This document shows, one piece after another, positions 1 to 5,519 of a stretch of DNA of 11,534 nt. This stretch comes from Desulfobulbaceae bacterium (lineage in GTDB: Bacteria; Desulfobacterota; Desulfobulbia; Desulfobulbales; Desulfobulbaceae). The notes beneath the pieces were generated by a model. The model did not search any database, had not been told where the DNA came from, and was given only the letters and a program-made list of their open reading frames with translations. Where the stretch lies: assembly GCA_030633145.1 (NCBI GenBank), contig DAOVTM010000079.1, positions 1-11,534 of the forward strand, written 5' to 3'. Within the stretch, counting starts at the first letter, position 1, and the number at the start of each line of letters is the position of its first letter. A program made the translations under genes and the position numbers.

Positions 1-29
1 TCATCTGCAACAGCCTGTTTCCCCAGATA

Positions 30-950
30 TCAAAAAAGAAAAAAAGTGGCGTGGCCAACACGGCAATAATGATTTTTCCAAAGTGAATCTTGAGCCTGTT
101 GTTGGCCGGAAGGACAGATATATTCTGTCATTGAACTGCGGCTTTGGGTAATGATGATCGAAAAAATGGTTATGCTGCTGATAATAATCAGGCCGTTGAA
201 GGCAAGGAGGGCTCCCTCCTGAACGCCTGCTACCCGCATATTGATGGCAGATCTGGCCAGCAGTATTTCAATGACAAAGAGGATGCTGCTCCAGGTATAG
301 AGAAGCCCGGCAGTCTTGTCGGTAAGTGGGAGAATCCTCAGAGCGGCTTGTTTGGGAGAAAGAAATATTGTGGTAAGAAAGAGGAGGATTCTGATGTAGT
401 ACCCGGCTATGAGATAATTTACTGCAAGGGTTGCGGTAAAGGATTTTTCCGGGAAGATCAAGACATAGAGTGCAAAGGTAGTGAGGATAAATGCGAACAG
501 AAATACTCCCTCTATAAGTATTCGCAAACAGATATGGAGTATTTTATCCGGCAGACTTCCGGTGGAGAAGTTGCAGATGGAGCAGTACAGGGGACGGAGT
601 TGCCTGCGAAAAAACAGTTCTCCAAATATACCGGTCAGGAGTACACAACAGATCTGCAATATGAGCAGGAGCGGGTAGGCAGGAGAACGATCTCCTGCCG
701 CCTTTTGCCAAGTGAGCAGCATCTCGCTCGGTAGAAGGGCAAAGCCGTTGAGCTGTTTCTGAAAACGAATTGCCAGTTGCTGAGAGTTTTCCACACCTGA
801 TAAAACGGTTTGTCGATTATACGGACGGCAGGTGACTGCGGGTTGGGCTGCGTTGCCGGGAAAAACAACAATGAGAGAGTAAAAGAGCAGGACAATGAAA
901 GGGAATTTTTTGGGAAATTTGTTGAAAGATGGGTGTAACATATTTTGCAT
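30..950 (-). CDS. MscS-family mechanosensitive channel, N-terminal membrane part, probably frameshifted
   Basis: This encodes about 306 residues: a signal-like or first membrane segment (roughly residues 13-33), a short periplasmic stretch, then several hydrophobic helices. The arrangement, with a FFRRQLRPL-type linker and an LSPKQAALRILPL motif before further helices, is typical of the N-terminal sensor-paddle region of large MscS-like channels. The start at 950 is chosen because GGAGG lies 8 bases upstream; the frame opens earlier, at 992, without such support. The pore and beta domain expected in the family are absent. The frame stops at 30, while the +1 frame continues open to the window edge with a hydrophobic stretch ending DIWGNRLLQM. 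The gene is therefore probably frameshifted somewhere in 30-135, either truly or by sequencing error at the T-runs (A-runs on the plus strand) at 33-46. The family call is from recognition; the exact subfamily is unknown. The gene is divergent from the sigma-54 operon starting at 1316. Confidence 0.6.
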   Translation of the reverse strand: MQNMLHPSFNKFPKKFPFIVLLFYSLIVVFPGNAAQPAVTCRPYNRQTVLSGVENSQQLAIRFQKQLNGFALLPSEMLLTWQKAAGDRSPAYPLLLILQICCVLLTGIFGELFFRRQLRPLYCSICNFSTGSLPDKILHICLRILIEGVFLFAFILTTFALYVLIFPEKSFTATLAVNYLIAGYYIRILLFLTTIFLSPKQAALRILPLTDKTAGLLYTWSSILFVIEILLARSAINMRVAGVQEGALLAFNGLIIISSITIFSIIITQSRSSMTEYICPSGQQQAQDSLWKNHYCRVGHATFFLF

Positions 951-1091
951 CCTTTTTTCCTCCATAGTAGAAGATCTTTCCCCCTTAACCAAGTAAAATT
1001 TTAGTGATTTTTATAATTTGAGGGCGTGAGGAATGAGTGGGGAGCAAGGAAGAACAGCTATAATTGTATTTATGTGTTCCTGTTTACTCAG
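951..1091. other. Intergenic stretch between the divergent MscS-like gene and the first activator site
   Basis: Apart from the ribosome binding site of the minus-strand gene at its left end, I see no gene, strong hairpin or defensible sigma-70 promoter here. A TATAAT string near 1060 lacks a convincing -35 partner on the plus strand. Confidence 0.4.
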
Positions 1092-1130
1092 CATTCGACA
1101 AGTTTGTCGTTTATCACAGCGATTGTCGAA
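1092..1130 (+). promoter_or_regulatory. Upstream activating sequence 1 (three TGTCG half-sites)
   Basis: The element holds CGACAA (1096-1101), then TTGTCG (1104-1109) two bases later, then a third half-site TTGTCGAA (1123-1130). The outer arms TTCGACAA (1094-1101) and TTGTCGAA (1123-1130) are perfect 8-base inverted copies. The same three half-sites, with identical spacing in a 39-base frame, recur at 3852-3890. It ends about 76 bases upstream of the -24 GG of a sigma-54 promoter, the usual position for an enhancer bound by an NtrC-class activator. Binding by the regulator encoded at 7137-8459 is inferred. Confidence 0.75.
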
Positions 1131-1204
1131 CAGATGGAGATTTTTTCAATATGCTTTGCGGAATTAACATTTTGATTTTACATGAAAAATTTAATTTTAA
1201 TTTT

Positions 1205-1221
1205 TTGGCACGCTTATTGGA
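1205..1221 (+). promoter_or_regulatory. Sigma-54 (RpoN) promoter of the secreted Gly-rich operon
   Basis: TTGGCAC-N5-TTGGA matches the -24/-12 consensus YTGGCAC-N5-TTGCW except for GG in place of GC at -12. The next base after TTGGCAC is G, as preferred. Transcription should begin near 1232, giving a leader of roughly 85 bases before the start codon at 1316. An AT-rich stretch (1141-1206) lies between enhancer and promoter, which would suit DNA bending. Confidence 0.78.
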
Positions 1222-1315
1222 ATGTAAGGGGTATTAAATCGCTTCTCGATTGTATCAATGGGGAGGCAAGTACTACCTTCCACTAATGGAAGAAAAACTC
1301 TTATGGAGGATTCCA

Positions 1316-1912
1316 ATGAAATGTTCAACAAAACTCGTAAAGACAATCATCATTACAGCAGCAATCACCATGTTGGCAATTCCGGTTATGGCCGGTAATG
1401 GTCGTGATCCCGGTGATGGAACCGGCAGGGGCGGCAACGGTCCTGGAGACGGAACCGGTAACGGCCCTGGAACAGGAGATTGCCTGAATGCAGCATATAT
1501 CCTGGATGCAAATTTGCTTGTTCGTAATGGAAAGGGTAGCGGTAACGGCCCCGGTGATGGAACCGGCAGGGGTGGCAATGGTCCTGGAGACGGAACCGGT
1601 AATGGCCCCGGAACTGGCGATTGTCTGAATGCTGCATATACCCTGGAAGCAAATCTGCTTGCTCGTAATAAAAATGGTAGCGGTAATGGCCCTGGTGATG
1701 GAACCGGCAAAGGCGGCAACGGTCCTGGAGACGGAACCGGTAACGGCCCTGGAACAGGAGATTGCCTGAATGCAGCATATATCCTGGATGCAAATTTGCT
1801 TGTTCGTAATGGAAGTGGTAGCGGTCCTGGTGATGGAACCGGCAAGGGTGGCAATGGCCCAGGAGACGGAACCGGTAACGGCCCAGGAACTGGCGATTGC
1901 CTAAATGCTTGA
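1316..1912 (+). CDS. Secreted four-repeat Gly-Asn-Gly-Pro-Gly-Asp-Gly-Thr-Gly protein
   Basis: A 198-residue precursor. The start at 1316 has GGAGG 6 bases upstream; the frame opens earlier, at 1250, but without a ribosome site. The N-terminus (KLVKTIIITAAITMLAIPVMA, residues about 6-26) is a Sec signal peptide with probable cleavage after VMA. The rest is four tandem units of 47, 47 and 45 residues plus a partial last unit. Each unit has two GPGDGTG blocks, a GNGPGTGDCLNA block with one Cys, and, in the first three, an A-Y-x-L-(D/E)-A-N-L-L-(V/A)-RN spacer. Such Gly-Pro-Gly-Asp-Gly-Thr-Gly proteins occur in anaerobic deltaproteobacteria without assigned function. A structural, metal-binding (Asp-rich loops) or disulfide-linked surface role is possible but unproven. 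It is the first gene after a sigma-54 promoter; a hairpin-bearing repeat element separates it from the next gene. A Pro-rich open frame on the opposite strand is a shadow of the repeats. Confidence 0.85.
   Translation: MKCSTKLVKTIIITAAITMLAIPVMAGNGRDPGDGTGRGGNGPGDGTGNGPGTGDCLNAAYILDANLLVRNGKGSGNGPGDGTGRGGNGPGDGTGNGPGTGDCLNAAYTLEANLLARNKNGSGNGPGDGTGKGGNGPGDGTGNGPGTGDCLNAAYILDANLLVRNGSGSGPGDGTGKGGNGPGDGTGNGPGTGDCLNA
1423..1908 (+). repeat. Tandem repeat array, 141-base units, with higher-order ABAB structure
   Basis: The codons for the GDCLNA motif start at 1478, 1619, 1760 and 1895, giving unit lengths of 141, 141 and 135 bases. Bases 1430-1532 and 1712-1814 are identical over 103 bases at an offset of 282, exactly two units. 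The unit between them differs at many silent and some coding sites and resembles the fourth (both carry GGTGGCAATGG and GGAACTGGCGATTG). The array is therefore ABAB-like. Confidence 0.9.
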
Positions 1913-1944
1913 TTCCTTGATCGAACTACAGGGAAAGGGAATGT

Positions 1945-2102
1945 TATAGCCTCGTTCCCACGCTCCAGGTAAGCGAGCCTGGAGCGTAGGAACCAGTGGG
2001 TCAACCGGATGTAGCCATAAATTATAAAGAGGATACGAAGTTTTATCCTTTCCTTTAGTTCCGTCTATGGGACGAGGTTGCCATCAAATCTATACAGGAT
2101 AC
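1945..2102. repeat. Palindromic repeat element, copy 1 (REP/MITE-like)
   Basis: It contains a long stem: 1954-1969 pairs with 1978-1993 (16-base arms, one mismatch, 8-base loop). The sequence of the type CCTCGTTCCCACGCTCC is also seen at 8516-8629 in the opposite orientation: GGAACCAGTGGG (1989-2000) matches the reverse complement of 8518-8529. Two degenerate copies of ACGAGG(C/T)TGCCAT...ACAGGAT lie at about 2006-2038 and 2072-2102, and a third at 8595-8629. A small stem AGGATA/TATCCT (2030-2035/2044-2049) is followed by a pyrimidine run and could act as a weak terminator or attenuator. The element sits between the first and second genes of the sigma-54 operon. Exact ends cannot be set from one window. 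Confidence 0.6.
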
Positions 2103-2111
2103 TGGAGAAAT

Positions 2112-2549
2112 ATGTATGTCCTAAAAATATTTGCAGGAGTGGTGTGCTCCCTGGCTCTTGCGGCAACCTTGAGCCATGCGGCTGAGTTCAAATGCCGGAT
2201 GAATTTTTTTAAGGACACGACGTACGTACTCCCTGAAAAACAATTTTCAGCCTATGACAAAGTACGTCTGCAGATTGTTTGTCAGGATTTACCTGCAATG
2301 GATTACACCGTAACAGCAGTCTGGCATAATCCGACTCATCAGGTGCAACGCCAGGATTCCCATAGCTTTCAACTTGCATCAACAACAGGTTACCGTATCT
2401 CTTTCTGGATGAAAATATTGGAAAAAGGGTCTTTGCAGTCAGCATTATCTAACAGGGATTTTTTTGACAGCTCTTATGGTCGCTGGAGTGTCCTGGTGTA
2501 TGTCAACTCTCAGGTTATCGGCACAGGGCAATTTACAGTTACCCCGTAA
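2112..2549 (+). CDS. Small secreted protein of unknown function, probably beta-sandwich
   Basis: A 145-residue precursor. The start at 2112 is preferred over the upstream one at 2067 because GGAG lies 4 bases before it and a clean Sec signal peptide follows at once (VLKIFAGVVCSLALAATLSHAA, cleavage near residue 22-24). The mature part alternates hydrophobic and polar residues and ends in a W-S-V-L-V-Y-V-N-S-Q-V-I-G-T-G-Q-F-T-V pattern, suggesting an immunoglobulin-like or other all-beta fold. There are two Cys residues in the mature part: one near its N-terminus (FKC) and one in IVCQDL. I do not recognise a named family. It lies 36 bases before the DUF2202 lipoprotein gene and downstream of the Gly-rich repeat gene, so it probably belongs to the same sigma-54 transcript and acts in the envelope. 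Confidence 0.75.
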   Translation: MYVLKIFAGVVCSLALAATLSHAAEFKCRMNFFKDTTYVLPEKQFSAYDKVRLQIVCQDLPAMDYTVTAVWHNPTHQVQRQDSHSFQLASTTGYRISFWMKILEKGSLQSALSNRDFFDSSYGRWSVLVYVNSQVIGTGQFTVTP

Positions 2550-2585
2550 TTCGAATCTGTTCATAAATTTATAAGGAGTAACCCC

Positions 2586-3128
2586 ATGTCAAAGCACAGC
2601 CCTGCAAGATCAATATCTGCTGTCTGTTTTTTCCTCGTTTTTTTGCTGTTACTTGGTTGTGATAATAATGACGACCCGGGTACGGTTGGCGGCAGTAGCG
2701 GAGAGCCAATTGCTGAGAATACTTCACCGCTGCCGACCACATCTAACCTTAGCAGTGCTCTTATAACAGCTATTTATGATGAGTATAATGCCAGAGATAC
2801 CTATCAGAACGTCCTCAATAAATTCGGCCAGGTTCGACCATTCTCCAGTATTGTTAAAGCTGAGGAACAGCATATTCAGGCATTGGTTCCCCTGTTTAGC
2901 ACCTATGGTCTGGCGGTTCCTGCTGCTCCTGGTGGAGGTCTTGCCGCTCCAGCAAGCGTGGCTGCAGCCTGTAGTATAGGTGTGCAGGCGGAAATTGCGA
3001 ATGGTCAGCTGTATGATGACCTGATGGACGGAGTCAGTGATTACCCAGATGTCCAGGCTGTTTTCAGGAAGTTGAAGGCCGCAACCATGGATAAACATCT
3101 TCCTGCTTTTCAGCGTTGTGCTGATTGA
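2586..3128 (+). CDS. DUF2202 ferritin-like lipoprotein
   Basis: A 180-residue protein with ribosome site AAGGAG 7 bases before the start. The N-terminus has a lipoprotein signal with lipobox LLGC (Cys25). Asp follows Cys; in E. coli this favours inner-membrane retention, but the rule may not hold here. A low-complexity linker (to about residue 55) leads to a four-helix, ferritin-like domain. The expected diiron-type ligands are visible: DEYNARDTY on helix 1, EEQH on helix 2, AEIANGQLYDDL on helix 3 and DKHLPAF on helix 4. This pattern matches the DUF2202 family. A metal-binding or oxidant-handling role is inferred from the fold; no member's reaction is assumed. It is the last gene of the operon, converging on the broken nosL-like gene with only 9 bases between stops. 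Confidence 0.82.
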   Translation: MSKHSPARSISAVCFFLVFLLLLGCDNNDDPGTVGGSSGEPIAENTSPLPTTSNLSSALITAIYDEYNARDTYQNVLNKFGQVRPFSSIVKAEEQHIQALVPLFSTYGLAVPAAPGGGLAAPASVAAACSIGVQAEIANGQLYDDLMDGVSDYPDVQAVFRKLKAATMDKHLPAFQRCAD

Positions 3129-3137
3129 ATGTATCGA

Positions 3138-3775
3138 TCAGTCATTCTTAACCTGTGCAGGTTTCAATGCTGTAAACCGAACCACCTTGCCGCCTTTTTC
3201 TTTAGCCACAGTCTCAGCTACCGTCTTACTGCGAAAGGGCAGAGCCTCTCTCCCCATGGGATTCATAATACTTGAGCCAACCAGATAATAGAGACCTGCC
3301 GCATATTCATAGCCCCCTTCCGGATATACCGTAACCCAGGTGGATTTGATCCTAGCCGACACCTTGCTATACTGTTTCGGATCAGCCAGATAATTAATCA
3401 GACACTGGCTGGAGCAGAAATGGTGGGTCTTGCCGTCAGCAGTGGAAACCTGACAGTTATGTTTCGGGTATCTGGCCGGATACATTTCGCATACCAGGCA
3501 GCGGATGGAGCAGACAGCATGGCTGCCTTCTGAATTTTCAAATTAGTGCCTGGTGCGAGAGCCCACATATTTAACATCATGCCGCAATTACGACAGCGAC
3601 CCCTATCAGTGTATTGCTTTGGCTTTTTAAATGGATGTTCCAGGGCGGGCGGTGCATCTGCTGCCATTAAAATTGGTGAAAAAGAGCTTGTTGCGGCAAG
3701 CATACCCACGGTTAGACTTCCTTTGATTATTGTGCGTCGAGTTAATGTGTGGTTTTTTTCATTTGCTTTATTCAA
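3138..3775 (-). pseudogene. NosL-like protein with Tat signal, broken by frameshift plus stop
   Basis: The start is TTG at 3775, with AAGGAG 7 bases upstream. The N-terminus carries a twin-arginine motif (TRRTIIKG) and a hydrophobic stretch ending MAADA, so the protein was exported by Tat. A CRNCGMM motif follows, then the frame is lost. In the other frame the protein resumes as FENSEGSHAVCSIRCL, a C-E-M-Y-P NosL-like metal motif, HHFCSSQC and the NosL tail with VGSSIMNPMG and GGKVVRF. Reading the gene as intact would need removal of 2 bases from the GAGAG at 3557-3561 and a sense codon in place of the stop at 3543-3545, giving WARTRH-x-FENSEG. The two lesions lie 12 bases apart. NosL proteins bind Cu(I) in the periplasm and serve nitrous oxide reductase; no nos genes are seen here, so another copper or redox role is possible. 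It diverges from the DUF4405 operon. Confidence 0.8.
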
Positions 3776-3803
3776 AACAGGTCTCCTTATAATTGATAAT
3801 TAG

Positions 3804-3820
3804 TTGTTGCCGTGCAACAA
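3804..3820. promoter_or_regulatory. Inverted repeat in the leader of the nosL-like gene
   Basis: TTGTTGC and GCAACAA form perfect 7-base arms around CGT. It lies 29 bases upstream of the TTG start of the minus-strand gene and just after the AT-rich TAATTGATAATTA. It could be a repressor operator or a leader hairpin; nothing in the window tells which. Confidence 0.35.
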
Positions 3821-3851
3821 AAGTTTCCATTTTTCGACCAAAACCTGTTCC

Positions 3852-3890
3852 CATTCGACATTTATGTCGATTAAAAACAAGATTGTCGAG
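3852..3890 (+). promoter_or_regulatory. Upstream activating sequence 2 (three TGTCG half-sites)
   Basis: CATTCGACA (3852-3860), TGTCG (3865-3869) and GATTGTCGA (3881-3889) match the element at 1092-1130 base for base at the half-sites and with identical spacing; 28 of 39 positions agree overall, and the mismatches fall almost only in the spacers. A further partial half-site TTCGAC occurs at 3833-3838. The element ends 73 bases before the -24 GG of the second sigma-54 promoter, against 77 for the first. It is probably the binding site of the regulator encoded at the end of this operon. Confidence 0.75.
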
Positions 3891-3914
3891 TAAATACGGA
3901 CTGCAACCATCTGC

Positions 3915-3937
3915 AAAAATGGAGAAACCCCATTTTT
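3915..3937. other. Perfect hairpin between enhancer and sigma-54 promoter
   Basis: AAAAATGG (3915-3922) and CCATTTTT (3930-3937) form perfect 8-base arms around a 7-base loop. It lies within the 72-base spacer between activator site 2 and the promoter. It may be a short A/T-flanked terminator shielding the promoter, a bent-DNA or protein site, or chance. Confidence 0.3.
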
Positions 3938-3960
3938 CCGCACTGTTTTTTTTCGTGTAA

Positions 3961-3977
3961 CTGGCACAATTTTGGCA
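3961..3977 (+). promoter_or_regulatory. Sigma-54 (RpoN) promoter of the DUF4405-kinase-regulator operon
   Basis: CTGGCAC-N5-TGGCA has the invariant GG (3963-3964) and GC (3975-3976) separated by 10 bases, and a perfect -24 box. Transcription should start near 3988, about 50 bases before the start codon at 4040. Together with the upstream enhancer it implies that the operon encoding the sigma-54 activator is itself sigma-54 dependent. Confidence 0.82.
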
Positions 3978-4039
3978 TGATGTTTTCCATTGCAACTGCT
4001 TATCTTATTTTCATCCACCACTACCAGGGAGTTCCACCA

Positions 4040-4900
4040 ATGAACATCAGAAAAATCACCTCCATGACCATGCTTGTTTCCTTTGTCTTGCTGGTCTTGA
4101 CCTCAATTATTCTCTATATCGTGCCTCACGGCCGGGTTGCCTACTGGGCTGACTGGCATCTCTTTGGCATGAGCAAAACACAGTGGGCCAATCAGCACAT
4201 CAATCTTGGATTTCTCTTCCTCTTTGCCGGTTTTTTCCACATCTTTTATAACTGGCGGCCAATAACGGCCTATATGAAGAATAAATCCAAACAGATTAAG
4301 GTCTTTACTCCTTCCATGAATATCGCTTTATTCCTCACTGTTATTGTCGGAATTGGCACCTGGTTTGAAGTCCCGCCCATGAGTACAGTCCTGAACTTTA
4401 GTGAGTCGTTAAAAGATGCATCCTCAGCAAAATATGGAGAACCGCCCTATGGTCATGCTGAGCTTTCTTCCTTGAAACTGTTATGTAAAAAACAGGGTTT
4501 TGATCTGGAGCAGGCCATGGATGCCCTGAAAAAGGAAAATATTGCCTTTAAAGACGAAAAGGAAATCCTAGCCTCCATAGCAAAAAACAACAACAAAAGT
4601 CCGCAGCAGGTTTTTGCAATTATCAAGGCAGCCTCTGTGAAAGCCGCTGCAAAGAGCGGGAAGGTTGTAGATGTCAGTTTTCCAGATTTTCCGATGCCGG
4701 GTTTTGGCAACAAGACCATTGCCGCAGTATGCAGTGAAAATAATTTGATGTTTCGTGAAATTAAACGTGAACTGGCTGATGTTGGCATAAAAGTTAAGGC
4801 AGAGATGACCATTAAAGAAATCTCCGCAGAAAATGGGATAGAGCCCATGGCAATTTTTGAAGCTATCCATGGTATAGTCAATGCAATGCAGAGCAAATAA
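4040..4900 (+). CDS. DUF4405 integral membrane protein with repeated C-terminal helical domain
   Basis: A 286-residue protein. The start at 4040 has AGGGAG 8 bases upstream; the frame opens at 3977, but that lies inside the promoter. There are three membrane helices: about residues 9-28, 53-70 and 90-108. His30, His40, His53 and His67 lie at or between the first two helices, in the pattern of DUF4405 membrane proteins, whose conserved histidines suggest b-type heme ligation. The heme role is inferred. The positive loop after helix 2 predicts that the C-terminal domain is periplasmic. That domain (about 125-286) has two related units, each opening with a P-x-(Y/F)-G motif (PPYGHAELSSLKLLC and MPGFGNKTIAAVC), followed by two or three amphipathic helices. 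First gene of the operon; its end overlaps the next gene by 20 bases. Confidence 0.75.
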   Translation: MNIRKITSMTMLVSFVLLVLTSIILYIVPHGRVAYWADWHLFGMSKTQWANQHINLGFLFLFAGFFHIFYNWRPITAYMKNKSKQIKVFTPSMNIALFLTVIVGIGTWFEVPPMSTVLNFSESLKDASSAKYGEPPYGHAELSSLKLLCKKQGFDLEQAMDALKKENIAFKDEKEILASIAKNNNKSPQQVFAIIKAASVKAAAKSGKVVDVSFPDFPMPGFGNKTIAAVCSENNLMFREIKRELADVGIKVKAEMTIKEISAENGIEPMAIFEAIHGIVNAMQSK

Positions 4901-5519
4901 CAGGGCTTTTACTGTTGGAGCAACTGTTGCTCTCCTGATTTTTCTTTTTGCGGCAGAATCAGGATATTGCCAGCAGTTTATTAAGGCACGGGTTGCAGAT
5001 GTGGATACCAGCAGCATGGAGCTTACAGTTATGCTGTTATCTGATCCAACAGTAGAACAGCAGAAATCGGAACCTGGAACAGTTACCGTGCGACTTGCAG
5101 ACAAAAATAACCTGCCTGTTGAAAAGGGGATTACTCGTTTTCCAGGCTGCGTGGTAAAGGGTGACATAATCCGTTTATGGGGAAAAGAGGAACCGGATAA
5201 TTCCAGCCTTTTCTGGGTAACGGACATCCGGGGCTGTCGGCACGGTGGTTGTTCAGACCCCACTGGTGTTCGCAGCCGCCTGACTCGTTACCCAAAAAAC
5301 AGATTTGGGTGTGAGCAGCCTTCAGAGCCGACTGATCTGGAAGCAGACAGGCGGGGAGATGTCACCAGAAATGATCTTGCAAAAAATAGTGTAATGGAAA
5401 AATCTGTAACCGGTTCTGCCACCCCTGCTAATCAAGGCAGTGGTCAGGGCAGGGGCGGTGAAAACGGTGGGCATGGCGGAGGTGGCGGGGGTGGAAATGG
5501 CGGAGGTGGAGGACGTTGA
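4881..5519 (+). CDS. Secreted protein with OB-like domain and poly-Gly tail
   Basis: A 212-residue precursor starting inside the end of the DUF4405 gene, suggesting translational coupling; no strong ribosome site is seen. An N-terminal signal peptide (FTVGATVALLIFLFAAESGYC, about residues 9-29) is followed by a beta-rich region (FIKARVADVD, then TVTVRL, then GDIIRLWG), which could be an OB-like fold. A DIRGCRHGGCSDPTGVRSRL segment with two Cys follows. I recognise the GC-x-DPTGVRSRL type of motif from uncharacterised deltaproteobacterial proteins but cannot name the family. The last 30 or so residues are almost only Gly with a few Asn, His, Glu and Arg. The codons of the Gly tail contain the ribosome binding site of the kinase gene. 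The role is unknown; with the kinase downstream it may be an envelope partner of the sensor. Confidence 0.72.
   Translation: MQCRANNRAFTVGATVALLIFLFAAESGYCQQFIKARVADVDTSSMELTVMLLSDPTVEQQKSEPGTVTVRLADKNNLPVEKGITRFPGCVVKGDIIRLWGKEEPDNSSLFWVTDIRGCRHGGCSDPTGVRSRLTRYPKNRFGCEQPSEPTDLEADRRGDVTRNDLAKNSVMEKSVTGSATPANQGSGQGRGGENGGHGGGGGGGNGGGGGR

Noticed and set aside
144..734. Open frame of 196 residues on the plus strand
   Set aside because: It lies opposite the MscS-like gene, has no ribosome site, and reads as a charged, low-complexity shadow of membrane helices.
1423..1908. Possible CRISPR-like array
   Set aside because: Units are contiguous, in frame and coding, with no unique spacers.
1273..2004. 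Pro-rich open frame of 243 residues on the minus strand
   Set aside because: It is the complement of the Gly-rich repeats and runs through the signal peptide and the palindromic element; no start site support.
3150..3163. AACCTG/CAGGTT hairpin at the convergent operon ends
   Set aside because: The stem is only 6 bases, lies inside the nosL-like coding end and has no T-run, so I do not call a terminator.
3814..3832. Possible minus-strand sigma-54 promoter for the nosL-like gene (TGGAAAC...TTGCA)
   Set aside because: The GG to GC distance is 11, not 10, and the -24 box is poor, so divergent activation from the shared enhancer is not supported.
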